Below, in pieces: positions 42,661 through 51,907 of a stretch of 64,000 bases of DNA. A program made the translations under genes and the position numbers. Each line of letters begins with the position of its first letter. Within the stretch, counting starts at the first letter, position 1. This DNA comes from Candidatus Binatia bacterium. Its GTDB lineage: Bacteria > Desulfobacterota > Binatia > Bin18. The notes below the pieces were generated by a model. That model searched no databases. It saw only the letters and a program-made list of their open reading frames with translations, and was not told where the DNA came from. The stretch lies in NCBI GenBank assembly GCA_022820725.1, contig JAJEFA010000014.1, positions 1-64,000 on the forward strand, written 5' to 3'.

Positions 42661-42899
42661 AAGGCTTCCCGCTCAGCGTGCTCCTGGGAAGCCCGTTCTT
42701 CCAGAAAATCATCGCTCACACGCTCTTCAGAGAAAAAGAAGCTGTCCCATGAGCTATCTACGGGAGATAACACCCTATCCTTCCCGACCACACGAACATT
42801 GACTTGTTTCACTTCGTCCGGAAAACGAGTATCGGCGGGTAACCGGACCGCCTGGGTACGGTTATTCACAAATACAGAACCAATAGGCATTGAAAACAC
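42657..42899 (-). CDS. vapB: VapB-family antitoxin
   Basis: An 80-residue antitoxin. The N-terminal AbrB/SpoVT-like DNA-binding segment is IGSVFVNNRTQAVRLPADTR, and the acidic C-terminus would bind VapC. The start may be 42899 or the Met at 42890. A perfect 9-bp-arm palindrome at 42908-42930 is just upstream, suiting autorepression by the VapBC complex. Confidence 0.88.
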   Translation of the reverse strand: MFSMPIGSVFVNNRTQAVRLPADTRFPDEVKQVNVRVVGKDRVLSPVDSSWDSFFFSEERVSDDFLEERASQEHAEREAF

Positions 42900-42907
42900 C
42901 CTCCTGA

Positions 42908-42930
42908 GCTATATACACAAAGTATATAGC
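42908..42930. promoter_or_regulatory. vapBC operator palindrome
   Basis: GCTATATAC-ACAAA-GTATATAGC, perfect 9-bp arms with a 5-nt spacer, lies 8 bp upstream of the vapB start. TATATA lies inside each arm and may serve as the -10 region. This is typical of antitoxin-bound operators. Confidence 0.75.
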
Positions 42931-42963
42931 AAATTCGTCCCAGGGCAAGCCTATATCGTCATC

Positions 42964-42984
42964 CCTGAAATTCCTCGTTTCAGG
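42964..42984. repeat. REP-like hairpin (CCTGAAA/TTTCAGG)
   Basis: CCTGAAA (42964-42970) and TTTCAGG (42978-42984) with a 7-nt loop, flanked by GTCAT on both sides, in the gap between the zinc-dehydrogenase stop and vapB. There is no T-run. Similar in style to the hairpin at 57749-57769. Confidence 0.4.
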
Positions 42985-43045
42985 CTGTCATTGAGGGTGT
43001 CAGTAGAGATAGTGAGGCGACGGATAGGAAAGATGAGGCGCAATT

Positions 43046-44023
43046 CTACGGTACCAGCACTACCTTCCCGTAGGCTTTACCTGTTCCGCTGACGGCGCGG
43101 TGGGCCTGGGCGGCTTCGGCCAGGGGGAGTTCCTGTCCGATCACGGGTCGGAGTGTGCCGTTGGCCAAGCCGGCCACAAGGGCTGAGTGGATGCGGACAT
43201 GGTCCTGTGGCGTTGCGTTGCGTAAGGTCATGCCGATGATGGAGGCGTCCTGCATCATGGCCGCCCGCGGATTGATCTCGATCGTGCCCTGATTCCTCTC
43301 GCCCCGATTGCCGATGACAACCACTCGCCCATGCATGGCGAGGAGGTCGAGGTCCTTGGCGAGATTGACGTTGGCCAGCATCTCCAAAATCACATCAACG
43401 CCCCGCCCATCCGTCAGGGTCTGCACTTCTTCCAGATACGAGGCGGCACTATGATCGAGAACGTGCTGTGCGCCTTGTTCGGACACGAGCTGGCGCCCGC
43501 GCTCCGTACTCGCGGTTCCAATCACCGTCATGCCAGCAGCCCGCCCGAGTTGCACCCCGGCGATACCCACCCCACCGCTGGCCCCGTGCACGAAAAGCGT
43601 TTCGCCGGGTGAGGCATGACCGCAGTGAAAGAGCGCCTGATAGGCCGTTCCATAGGGCACAAACACGGCAGCCCCTTGGGCGAACGACGCTGGTTCGCCG
43701 AGCGGGTGCACCTGCTCCTGTTTGCACAGGGCCTGTTCGGCGTACGTACCGCTGAGAGAACCGGCCAGATACACCCGGTCGCCCACGGCAACCCGATCCA
43801 CGCCCTCGCCCACGGCCTCGATCACACCGGCCCCGTCCGACCCGGGGGTGAAGGGCGTCGGCGGCTTGGGATAAATACCGGACCGAATATAGGTCTCAAC
43901 CGGATTGACTCCGACCGCGTGCATGCGCACCACGACTTGCCCCGCCCCAGGGGTCAGGTCCGCGACTTCTTCGAGCTGCAATACCTCTGGTTCACCAAAC
44001 TCGTGTATCCGAATAGCTTTCAT
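43046..44023 (-). CDS. quinone oxidoreductase/alcohol dehydrogenase (MDR, zinc-independent type)
   Basis: A 325-residue medium-chain dehydrogenase/reductase. GroES-like N-domain (MKAIRIHEFGEPEVLQLEEV) with VGVNPVETYIRSGIYP, then the Rossmann part GASGGVGIAGVQLGRAAGMT (GxGxxG type) and TGKAYGKVVLVP at the end. It lacks the zinc-binding Cys cluster, which fits NADPH:quinone reductases. It lies 31 bp downstream of the ferredoxin reductase gene, probably in one unit. Confidence 0.9.
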   Translation of the reverse strand: MKAIRIHEFGEPEVLQLEEVADLTPGAGQVVVRMHAVGVNPVETYIRSGIYPKPPTPFTPGSDGAGVIEAVGEGVDRVAVGDRVYLAGSLSGTYAEQALCKQEQVHPLGEPASFAQGAAVFVPYGTAYQALFHCGHASPGETLFVHGASGGVGIAGVQLGRAAGMTVIGTASTERGRQLVSEQGAQHVLDHSAASYLEEVQTLTDGRGVDVILEMLANVNLAKDLDLLAMHGRVVVIGNRGERNQGTIEINPRAAMMQDASIIGMTLRNATPQDHVRIHSALVAGLANGTLRPVIGQELPLAEAAQAHRAVSGTGKAYGKVVLVP

Positions 44024-44054
44024 AGCGTTTACTCACTTCCACGGCGGTTTGCCA

Positions 44055-45482
44055 TTATTTAGCAGCAGCTTGCAAAGTCTGGGTATCGAGCGCGGCCAGC
44101 ATCTCCGCGACGGTCGTCATCTTCTCACGCGGCTTGCCTATTTTTTTCCCGTTCTCGACTTCTATCTGATCCAGATATTTCCAGTCAGCAAAAGAGACGT
44201 AGCGGACACCCGTCTCGGCCAGCAGAGCCGGAACCGCCTCGTCGCTGGCGTTGATGGTATTGGGTACCTTGCCCTGTTGCAGGTCTTCCAGCATGAGCCC
44301 GACGGTTTCAATCGCGTCCGGCTTATTCGTGCCCACCACGCCGGACGGACCGCGCTTGATCCAGCCGGCCACATACAGGCGCTCAATAGGCGTCTGTGTT
44401 TCCGGGTCGATGACCCGACCGGTTTGATTTGGAATAATCCCTGAGCGCTCGTCAAACGGAACGTCTTTCAGCGGATGACCCTTATAGCCAATGGACCGAA
44501 AGACCATCTGAATATTCGGCAGCTCCTCGTATTCTCCGGTTCCGCGCGCGCGCAGCGTCCCGCTGTCATCCTTTACCAGACGGTTTTTTTCGAGCCTCAT
44601 GCCCTCGACGCGCTCGGTCCCGTAGAGTTCAACCGGAGAAACAAAAAAGCGCGCCCGAATCTTCCTGGGGGCCGTGCCCTCGCCCTTGGGAATCTGGGCC
44701 GTCAGGATATCCATATTGCGCTGATGCACCGGCTCTGTCGCCTGTGCCAGGAACTCGGCATTGGCCTCATCAAGTTCGAGGTCCTTCGGCTCGACGACCA
44801 GATCGGTAATCGGCATTTCCGTCAGTTCCCGAATCTCGGGGTTGGTAAAGGCCGCCTGCGCCGGCCCCCGTCGGCCCAACAGATAGATCTCCTTGACCGC
44901 ACTTTTCTTGAGCGCTTCGAGCGCATAGTCGGCGATATCCGTTTTTGAGAGTTCTTCAATCGAGCGAGCCAGAATACGGGCGACATCCATGGCCACATTG
45001 CCGTTTCCGATCACGGCGACGCGTTCAACATGGCTCAGATCATAGTTGAGGTCGCGGTAATCAGGATGCCCGTTATACCAGCCGACAAAGATCGTCGCCG
45101 GGTCGCTGCCGGCCAAGTCTTCACCCGGAATACCGAGCTGCCGGTCGGATTCCGCACCGGTTGAAAACAGAACTTGATGGTAGTGGGCCAGGGTATCGGC
45201 CAGCCGGATATCTTCGCCAAAGGTCACGTTTCCGAAAAAGCGAAAGCCGGGGAGGTTGGCAAATTTTTCGTATTGTCGAATGACCGCTTTAATTTTTTGA
45301 TGATCCGGTGCCACGCCGCCTCGGACCAACCCATAGGGAGTTGGCAGGCGGTCAAACAGGTCAACCCGAATAGCAGTATCTTTTTGCTTGAGCAGTTCGC
45401 CAACCGCGTAGAATCCAGCCGGTCCCGAGCCGAAAATAGCGACGCGGAGGGGGGTTGTTTCAGAGCCAATCTGATCCGTCAT
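44055..45482 (-). CDS. ferredoxin/adrenodoxin-NADP reductase (FprA-like)
   Basis: A 475-residue flavoprotein. The FAD motif FGSGPAGFYAVGELL opens the protein, LFDRLPTPYGLVRGGVAPDH is diagnostic for the adrenodoxin-reductase group, and the NADP motif is VIGNGNVAMDVARILA. GWIKRGPSGVVGTNKPDAIE near the C-terminus completes the FAD site. It would pass electrons from NADPH to a ferredoxin, for example for oxygenases. An extra C-terminal segment of about 40 residues follows. It starts the unit with the MDR gene. Confidence 0.92.
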   Translation of the reverse strand: MTDQIGSETTPLRVAIFGSGPAGFYAVGELLKQKDTAIRVDLFDRLPTPYGLVRGGVAPDHQKIKAVIRQYEKFANLPGFRFFGNVTFGEDIRLADTLAHYHQVLFSTGAESDRQLGIPGEDLAGSDPATIFVGWYNGHPDYRDLNYDLSHVERVAVIGNGNVAMDVARILARSIEELSKTDIADYALEALKKSAVKEIYLLGRRGPAQAAFTNPEIRELTEMPITDLVVEPKDLELDEANAEFLAQATEPVHQRNMDILTAQIPKGEGTAPRKIRARFFVSPVELYGTERVEGMRLEKNRLVKDDSGTLRARGTGEYEELPNIQMVFRSIGYKGHPLKDVPFDERSGIIPNQTGRVIDPETQTPIERLYVAGWIKRGPSGVVGTNKPDAIETVGLMLEDLQQGKVPNTINASDEAVPALLAETGVRYVSFADWKYLDQIEVENGKKIGKPREKMTTVAEMLAALDTQTLQAAAK

Positions 45483-45707
45483 GCAATACCTTTCTCAAGG
45501 AGAGATACTCTATTCTCTCCCATACTCTTCTCGTGTGAAACCCGTTTGCTATACATAGAACCCCGCGACCCGTCAACTAGGCGGGAGGACCCAGGATTCT
45601 CCAGGGCGAAGAGTGGCCATCTGACGAATCAATTGGAGCAGCGTCCGCTTTCCATTTTCACCCTGAGACCATAAGATACGCAATCGGTTATAAAGGAGGA
45701 CAGCCCG

Positions 45708-46733
45708 ATGAGTGAGAACGGCAATCCGAAAATTCGCTTTGGCATGTGGTACGACTTTCGTAACCCGCCTGCCTGGAAACGCCCCTATGACCACCTCTAC
45801 AACGAAATCATCGACCAGATCGTATGGGGCGAGGAGAACGGCTTTGACGATATCTGGCTGTCCGAGCACCATTTTATCGAGGATGGCTATTCTCCGTCGC
45901 TGCTGCCGATTGCCGCCGCGATTGCCTCGCGGACCAAGAAAATTCATATCGGGACGAGCGTGGTGCTCCTGCCTTTTCACAATCCGGTCCGGATGGCTGA
46001 AGACGCGGCCACGGTGGACGTGATTTCGGGTGGCCGGTTCGAGCTGGGTGTGGGTGTTGGATATAAAGTCGAGGAGTTTGAGAGCTTCGCGATTTCGAGC
46101 AAAGAGCGCGGCGCCCGTACGAATGAGGGCCTCGAAATCATTCGTCGCCTGTGGGAGGGCGAGACCCTGACGTTTGAGGGGAAATATTACACGGTGACCA
46201 AAGCCAAGCTCACCCCGGAGCCGATTCAGCAGCCGCGGCCACCGATTTGGGTCGGCGGCTTCACCCCGCCGGCACTCCGGCGGGCGGCAAAGTATGGCGA
46301 CGGCTATATCGGCGTCGGCCCGCTGAAAGAGGCGTATGAACGCTATGTGACTGCCTTGGAAAAAGTCGGGAAATCCACCACGGACATTCGTCTCGCGGGT
46401 GGCTATTTTTGGCTGATTCCGTCTGAGGACCCGGACAAGACCTGGAATGAAGCAGCCGAACACGTTCGCTATCAGGTCAACGCCTATGCCGAATGGTCGG
46501 AAAAGGCCGGTATGCCCCTGTTTCCAAAAGTACCGGATACCAACGCTTTACGCCAATCGGGCCTGTTTCAGGTGGTAGACGTGGACACCTGTATTCAGAT
46601 GATCCGTGACTATGCCTTAGAGACCCCGCTGACGCATTATTATTCGTGGACGCTGCCGCCGGGCCTGCCGGCAAGCTGGATTCAGCCCCATTTGGAGCTG
46701 TTTACCAGCAAAGTTATCCCGGCCTTCCGCTAG
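45708..46733 (+). CDS. LLM-class flavin-dependent oxidoreductase
   Basis: A 341-residue luciferase-like monooxygenase. WYDFRNPPAWKRPYDHLYNE resembles the group that acts on large cyclic substrates. FDDIWLSEHHFIEDGY, GGRFELGVGVGYKVEEFE, and RPPIWVGGFTPPALRRAAKY are superfamily hallmarks. AAAGGAGG gives a strong ribosome site. It is followed 16 bp later by another LLM gene and then a third, making a three-gene LLM run. Confidence 0.9.
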   Translation: MSENGNPKIRFGMWYDFRNPPAWKRPYDHLYNEIIDQIVWGEENGFDDIWLSEHHFIEDGYSPSLLPIAAAIASRTKKIHIGTSVVLLPFHNPVRMAEDAATVDVISGGRFELGVGVGYKVEEFESFAISSKERGARTNEGLEIIRRLWEGETLTFEGKYYTVTKAKLTPEPIQQPRPPIWVGGFTPPALRRAAKYGDGYIGVGPLKEAYERYVTALEKVGKSTTDIRLAGGYFWLIPSEDPDKTWNEAAEHVRYQVNAYAEWSEKAGMPLFPKVPDTNALRQSGLFQVVDVDTCIQMIRDYALETPLTHYYSWTLPPGLPASWIQPHLELFTSKVIPAFR

Positions 46734-46749
46734 TCCGCAGGAGCAGGCT

Positions 46750-47622
46750 ATGGACCTCCGACCTCCCGGCGTTTTTACCTTTCTGGATGGTCTTACGGGC
46801 GAACAGACCGGCCAGCTCGCCCGCAAAGTCGAACAGCTTGGCTATAGCGCCCTGTGGTTTCCCGAGACCCTGGGCCGCGAGAGTTTTTCGTTTGCCTCGT
46901 ATTTGCTGAGCCAAACCGAGCGTCTGGTCATCGCCACCGGCATTGTGGTGACCTATGCGTATGAGCCGATTGCAATTGCCAATGCCGCCCGGACACTCGC
47001 CGAACTCTACGGCGACCGCTTTGTGCTCGGCCTGGGCGTGAGCAACGCGCAGGGCAACGCCCGGCGCGGCATTCCGTATGGCAAGCCGCTCAGCTTCACG
47101 CGTGAATATCTGACCAGGATGAAAGCCGTACCGTACGCCGCACCGGCCCCGCAAAACGACCCGCCTGTGGTGCTGGCCGGGATGATGCCCAAGATGCTGG
47201 CCCTGGCCGCAACGCAGACCCAGGGAACACATACCTATTTCACCGTGCTTGAGCAAATTGCGGCAACCCGCAAGGCCCTTGGACCGGAACCGTGGCTGTG
47301 CGCCGAGCTAGGCGTCATGCTGGAGTCGGACGCGGATACGGCCCGCGCCGCCGCCCGCAGTTATATGCAGACCTATCTCCAAATCGATCACTACGTCCAA
47401 CGCTTCAAAGAGGTCGGTTTTACCGACGCCGACATGGCCAACGGCGGCAGTAACCGACTCGTGGACGCGGTCATTGCCTGGGGGGACGAAGCAAAAATTC
47501 GCGAGCGGGTTGCTGCCTATTATGAGGCGGGGGCGTCCCACGTGTGTATCATGCCGCTGAGCCCCAAGGGCGGTATAGTGCCGGACGAGCGGGCCATCGG
47601 AGTATTGGCACCAGAGAGGTAA
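46750..47622 (+). CDS. LLM-class F420-dependent oxidoreductase (short type)
   Basis: A 290-residue luciferase-like protein. The N-terminus GVFTFLDGLTGEQTGQLARK and LGYSALWFPETLGRESF is typical of a subgroup with a short barrel. FVLGLGVSNAQGNARRGIPY and PVVLAGMMPKMLALAATQTQ follow. It lies 16 bp after the preceding LLM gene and 78 bp before the next, all on the plus strand. Cofactor use is inferred from the family. Confidence 0.87.
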   Translation: MDLRPPGVFTFLDGLTGEQTGQLARKVEQLGYSALWFPETLGRESFSFASYLLSQTERLVIATGIVVTYAYEPIAIANAARTLAELYGDRFVLGLGVSNAQGNARRGIPYGKPLSFTREYLTRMKAVPYAAPAPQNDPPVVLAGMMPKMLALAATQTQGTHTYFTVLEQIAATRKALGPEPWLCAELGVMLESDADTARAAARSYMQTYLQIDHYVQRFKEVGFTDADMANGGSNRLVDAVIAWGDEAKIRERVAAYYEAGASHVCIMPLSPKGGIVPDERAIGVLAPER

Positions 47623-47700
47623 CGCGGCGCGATCCCTGCATTGGCCTCACCTGACAGACTGTATGAGCAAGCTTCTTCGACCGATAAAAGGAGGAAAGAC

Positions 47701-48576
47701 ATGAAACTCGGACTCTTTGGCATCAATATGGGACCGTGCAGTACGCCGGACGCATCGGCGCGGGTGGCACAGGCCGCCGAGGCGGCGGGGTTTGAATCCG
47801 TCTGGGCGGGCGAGCACGTTGTGTTGCCGGACCCGCAGGAGCCGCCCTCGCCCTTACCGCCGACCTACCCCATGCTCGACCCCAATATTTCCTTTGCCTT
47901 TCTGGCCGGCCAGACCCAAACCATCCGCATGGGAACCGGCATTATTATTTTACCGCAGCGGAATCCTCTGGTGCTGGCAAAAGAGATGGCCAGCCTGGAT
48001 GTACTCTCTGGCGGACGCCTGATCTTTGGTGTCGGCATTGGCTATCTCAAGCCGGAATTTGACGCCCTCGGAGCCCCGTTCGGCCATAAAGGGCCGCGCA
48101 CGCTCGATTACGTTGATGCCATGCGGGCGATTTGGAGTCAGGACGACCCGTCCTATCAGGGACAGTTTGCCTCCTTTAGCGGCGTCAAGGCATTCCCCAA
48201 GCCGGTTCAGCAGCCCGGTCCGCCGGTGGTGTTTGGCGGTATGACCCCCCAGGCGTTCCAGCGCTCCGTAACCCATGGCAACGGCTGGTACGGCTTTGGC
48301 CTCGATGTGGACGGAACCAAGAAATGCCTCGACGGCTTAAAGGCTGCCGGAGAAAAAAATGAACGCCCGAGCGGATTGGGCAAGCTGGAAATCAGCGTGA
48401 CGCCGGTTGGACGGATCGATCTCGACAAGGCCAAACGTTATGCGGACCTGGGCGTGGATCGTTTGATTCTGCTTTTCCCGCCCAAAGGAGACGCCCTGTT
48501 CACCCTCAGCGCCACTGAGACGGAAATTATGGATTACGTCAAAGAGCTTGGGGATACGGTTATTGGGCGGGTCTAG
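47701..48576 (+). CDS. LLM-class F420-dependent oxidoreductase
   Basis: A 291-residue protein. MKLGLFGINMGPCSTPDASA begins the barrel; AGFESVWAGEHVVLPDPQEP, GGRLIFGVGIGYLKPEFDAL and QPGPPVVFGGMTPQAFQRSV are superfamily motifs. ATG 47701 is preceded by AAAAGGAGGAAAGAC. It is the third gene of the LLM run; the genes may be co-transcribed and act on related substrates. Confidence 0.9.
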   Translation: MKLGLFGINMGPCSTPDASARVAQAAEAAGFESVWAGEHVVLPDPQEPPSPLPPTYPMLDPNISFAFLAGQTQTIRMGTGIIILPQRNPLVLAKEMASLDVLSGGRLIFGVGIGYLKPEFDALGAPFGHKGPRTLDYVDAMRAIWSQDDPSYQGQFASFSGVKAFPKPVQQPGPPVVFGGMTPQAFQRSVTHGNGWYGFGLDVDGTKKCLDGLKAAGEKNERPSGLGKLEISVTPVGRIDLDKAKRYADLGVDRLILLFPPKGDALFTLSATETEIMDYVKELGDTVIGRV

Positions 48577-48616
48577 CTGTAGGGGCGGACCACCGGGTCC
48601 GCCCGGCGTACCCGAC

Positions 48617-49402
48617 TCAGGATGTCTGCGTCCGTCCGCGCTGTTTCACCCCTTCGACCCGGTTCGCAATCGCCTCTGGCGTGACGCCACGCACCTGCTC
48701 ACGCCAGGCGGTTGATTCGAGTTGAAGCCCGTCGCTGAGCGTCCGGGCATAGCCTTCGTTAATCACGCGCTTCATATTGCGCAGCATGTCGGGCAGACAC
48801 GACAGCATATCCTTAGCCAAGGCGTGACAGGTCGGCAGCAACTCGTCAGGAGCCACAACCCGGTTCACCAGTCCCCAGGCTTCGGCTTGCTGGGCGGACA
48901 GATAGTTGCCGGTCAAAGACAATTCACGCGCCCGGTAAATACCGATCACGCGCGAGAGTTTCTGGCTCAATCCCCAGCCCGGCATGACACCCATCCGGGC
49001 GTGCGTATCCGCAAAACGCGCCTCGCTGGACGCAATCAAGACATCGCAGGCCAGGGCCAGCTCAAACCCGCCAGTAATAGCAAAACCGTTGATCGCCCCA
49101 ATAATGGGCCGGTCGAACGTCTCCATGACCCGCACCACATCCATGCTGCCCTGTGTTGGTCGCGGTTCTTGTAAGGGCTCGCTCGTCCGGCTCAGTTCTT
49201 TGAGGTCCATCCCCGCACAGAACGCCCGGCCGGCTCCGGTCAGGATAACGACATGGGTGGCCGGGTCGCTTTGCAGTGCTGCAAAGGCGCTGACAATTTC
49301 GAGTCGGAGTTCACGAGACAGGGCGTTCATCGCCTGTGGGCGGTTCAGGGTCAGGGTTGCGATTCCATCGGTCTTCTCAACCATGAGGACTGGTTCTGAC
49401 AT
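48617..49402 (-). CDS. enoyl-CoA hydratase/isomerase family protein
   Basis: A 261-residue crotonase-fold protein. Oxyanion-hole segments GAGRAFCAGMDLKELS and INGFAITGGFELALACDVLI are present. DTHARMGVMPGWGLSQKLSR lies at the second catalytic site, and the usual hydratase Glu there appears replaced by Met or Gly. Function is thus hydratase, isomerase or thioesterase-like. Monocistronic, convergent with the LLM run. Confidence 0.9.
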   Translation of the reverse strand: MSEPVLMVEKTDGIATLTLNRPQAMNALSRELRLEIVSAFAALQSDPATHVVILTGAGRAFCAGMDLKELSRTSEPLQEPRPTQGSMDVVRVMETFDRPIIGAINGFAITGGFELALACDVLIASSEARFADTHARMGVMPGWGLSQKLSRVIGIYRARELSLTGNYLSAQQAEAWGLVNRVVAPDELLPTCHALAKDMLSCLPDMLRNMKRVINEGYARTLSDGLQLESTAWREQVRGVTPEAIANRVEGVKQRGRTQTS

Positions 49403-49542
49403 GCACTCTCCTCCTTAGGCTTGCTAGTATGCCCTGAGCGAGGCAGGCCGCCAAGCGCCCGCTTCATTGACGCTCTGTGCGTTCGTGTCTACACTCCTCT
49501 TCTTTTGAGCCCGAGGCGTTTGGGAAAGCCTATACTGCCTAT

Positions 49543-49559
49543 AAAGCGTGAACGTGTCC
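49543..49559. repeat. lone arm of the dispersed inverted repeat (copy g)
   Basis: AAAGCGTGAACGTGTCC matches the left arms of copies a, b and d, but no matching right arm lies about 20 nt further on. It is enclosed by an 8-bp palindrome, CTATAAAG (49539-49546) and CTTTATAG (49563-49570), upstream of the MFS gene. It may be a decayed or half copy. Confidence 0.45.
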
Positions 49560-49596
49560 GGCCTTTATAGCTGCTTTTCGATGTTAGGCGGGTTTT

Positions 49597-50841
49597 TTGG
49601 AACAACGGACAGCCCTTTCTTCAGCATCGGCCTTTACCTACCCCGGCTTCCAACGCTATTGGGCCGCCCGGCTGTGTGTCACCCTGGCCATTCAAATGCA
49701 GGCGGTGGCCATAGGCTGGCAGATTTATGATCTGACACGTCGGCCGCTCGACCTCGGCCTGGTCGGCCTGGCTCAATTTCTCCCGTCGCTCGGCCTGGCG
49801 CTGGTGACCGGCCACGTTGCTGATCGCTATGACCGGCGAACCGTGATGGCGCTCTGCATCATCGTTGAGGCGCTCTGTGCTGTCCTCTTTTTGACGTTTA
49901 CGCTGCAAGGCGGCACAAATACGCTTTTTCTCTTTGGGGTGCTTGTCCTGTTCGGGACGGCCCGCGCCTTTGAGTTTCCGGCTTCGGTTGCCCTGATGCC
50001 CAATCTGGTGCCCCAGCGCCTTTTTACCAACGCCGCGGCCTGGAGCTCGTCTTCGTGGCAGGTCGCGACCATTGTCGGCCCGGCCATCGGCGGGCTGCTC
50101 TACGCCATTGGACCGGAGGCGGTGTATGGTTGCTGTATTCTGATGTTTCTTCTTTCCGCCTTTTTAGTGAACACCATCCGCATTGAACATCGCGCGAGAG
50201 AGCAAATGGCGGCCACCTGGGAGTCTGTTGTGGCGGGGATTTCCTTTATTCGGGGTCAGCCGGTTGTGTTGGGTGCCGCATCGCTCGACCTGTTTGCGGT
50301 ACTGTTGGGTGGAGCAACCGCCCTGCTGCCGGTCTATGCGCGGGATATTCTGCACGTGGGTCCCTGGGGACTCGGGCTGCTGAGAAGCGCCCCGGCAGTT
50401 GGCGCACTGGTCACGGCGCTGATCGTTGCTCGCCGGCCTATTCAGCGTCATGCGGGTGCAATTCTTCTGGGGGCGGTCGGGGTCTTTGGACTGTCCATTG
50501 TCGTCTTTGGACTGTCTCACAATCTCTGGCTGTCGCTGCTGGCCCTCACCATCCTGGGCGCGTCAGACATGGTCAGTGTCGTCATTCGTCGGGTCCTGGT
50601 CTTGGTGAAAACACCGGACGAGATGCGCGGCCGGGTCAGCGCGGTCGAATCGGTCTTTATTGGCGCGTCAAACGAACTCGGGGAATTTGAGTCCGGCGTC
50701 ACCGCGGCCTGGTTTGGGGTCGTCCCCGCCGTGGTGCTGGGCGGGCTCGGCACCCTGGCCGTTGTTGGCCTGTGGGCGCGTATCTTTCCGCAGTTGCGTC
50801 AAGTCGATTCCTTAGAGGGAGAGCGACTGGAAAAACTCTAG
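49597..50841 (+). CDS. MFS transporter (EntS-like exporter family)
   Basis: A 414-residue membrane protein with about 12 hydrophobic segments. The loop between helices 2 and 3 is GHVADRYDRRTVMALCII (G-x3-D-R-x-x-R-R). The layout resembles the EntS-like group of MFS exporters. The start is probably TTG at 49597, with GGCGGG upstream; there is no ATG near. Substrate is unknown. The next gene on the strand encodes a secreted protein. Confidence 0.88.
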   Translation: MEQRTALSSASAFTYPGFQRYWAARLCVTLAIQMQAVAIGWQIYDLTRRPLDLGLVGLAQFLPSLGLALVTGHVADRYDRRTVMALCIIVEALCAVLFLTFTLQGGTNTLFLFGVLVLFGTARAFEFPASVALMPNLVPQRLFTNAAAWSSSSWQVATIVGPAIGGLLYAIGPEAVYGCCILMFLLSAFLVNTIRIEHRAREQMAATWESVVAGISFIRGQPVVLGAASLDLFAVLLGGATALLPVYARDILHVGPWGLGLLRSAPAVGALVTALIVARRPIQRHAGAILLGAVGVFGLSIVVFGLSHNLWLSLLALTILGASDMVSVVIRRVLVLVKTPDEMRGRVSAVESVFIGASNELGEFESGVTAAWFGVVPAVVLGGLGTLAVVGLWARIFPQLRQVDSLEGERLEKL

Positions 50842-50951
50842 GCGCTGATTCCCCGCAGAAGGTGGGTTCAGTCCCGGTCCGAACGGCGGTACAAATACAG
50901 ATAGACTCAGAAAATTCAAGCGTCGGGTTCGCGCCCTGTTTGCCACACACG

Positions 50952-51797
50952 ATGTCCAAGGTTATTACCATCACGGCTTTGTTCTTATTGTCTGCCAGCG
51001 TCGCTCTGGGCCAGCAATATGTGGAACCAGCGGTTTTCGACCGGGACCACCCCCTGCGTTTCAATCATCTCTGCTCCGAATCCGGACGCAGCTATGGGGC
51101 GCACCGGCAGGCATACGCCCTCTTCGAGAAACGCTCGCCCGAGGACCGGTACGAAGCGCTCGTGCTGGCCAACGTGTCTGTGGGATGGATCGCCGGACCG
51201 CCCGGGCCGAACGGCGTTTCTCTTATCATTGAGAAAAAGCGGCTCGCGCTTCCACCCGAGTGGTACGACGCCACGTTCGGACTGGCTTTGCAGTTGGTCG
51301 CCGTGAAGACACAGCAGGCAATCACCGGCCCGGTTCTCACGCGCTATGTCCAGGTTGCGTCCGGTCAAGGCGGAGAGAAAGAGTACCGGCTCTCCGCCAC
51401 TGGAGAGCTGGACTGGGTGCGGTTCATGGAACCGGAGGAGAGCGATGCGGCTCCGGTCAAAGAGCACCGCCACCCTCCCGAGCTGCGTCTGTACGGGAAG
51501 GATATCCCAGGGCTGGACGGGGACTACGCGCTCAATCTGGTGTTGGAAAATACCCGAACCCGCACCCGTATGACGCTCGAAGGGCCTGTTCTGGAAAATT
51601 TCCCCGCTCTGCTACAAATCAAAAAGCCGCAGTCCGGTGTGCTGGGCTTTGCTCAAGCCATGAATCCTTTGCAGAAGGGGGGCGTATGGGACTGGCTCAG
51701 GACCGGCTGGCGCTATAGAAATTGCATCCAGCTCCGAAAGCAGGCCAAGCAGGAACTCGACCGTCGCTTCATGCGCCCTCCTTTCACTCCTCGTTGA
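50952..51797 (+). CDS. secreted protein of unknown function
   Basis: A 281-residue protein. Its signal peptide is TITALFLLSASVALGQQYVE, with cleavage after ALG or nearby, so it goes to the periplasm or outside. The body is basic, has two Cys (HLCSES and NCIQLR) and no domain that I recognise. The C-terminus is Arg-rich (RRFMRPPFTPR). It lies between an MFS gene and an LLM gene on the same strand. Confidence 0.6.
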   Translation: MSKVITITALFLLSASVALGQQYVEPAVFDRDHPLRFNHLCSESGRSYGAHRQAYALFEKRSPEDRYEALVLANVSVGWIAGPPGPNGVSLIIEKKRLALPPEWYDATFGLALQLVAVKTQQAITGPVLTRYVQVASGQGGEKEYRLSATGELDWVRFMEPEESDAAPVKEHRHPPELRLYGKDIPGLDGDYALNLVLENTRTRTRMTLEGPVLENFPALLQIKKPQSGVLGFAQAMNPLQKGGVWDWLRTGWRYRNCIQLRKQAKQELDRRFMRPPFTPR

Positions 51798-51907
51798 GAG
51801 CCACCCTGGACATCTGGCGGGTAACTGATAAGAGAGCGGCTGCATGGCGCGGTCCGTTAGGACCGAACCATGCCGACAGTCCCACCACGCAACGGAGAAG
51901 GATACAT

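Noticed and set aside
44024-44054. GCGTTTACTCAC before the MDR gene as a half copy of the repeat family
   Set aside because: Only about 8 bases match, there is no partner arm at the expected distance, and the stretch includes the gene's own leader.
45573-46463. 296-codon minus-strand frame opposite the first LLM gene
   Set aside because: It overlaps the LLM coding sequence, has Arg-rich shadow composition and no recognisable domain. Its last residues lie in the intergenic gap but show no family match.
49580-49590. GTTAGGC before the MFS gene as an attC core site
   Set aside because: No partner GCCTAAC core within a plausible distance; a single 7-mer is expected by chance.
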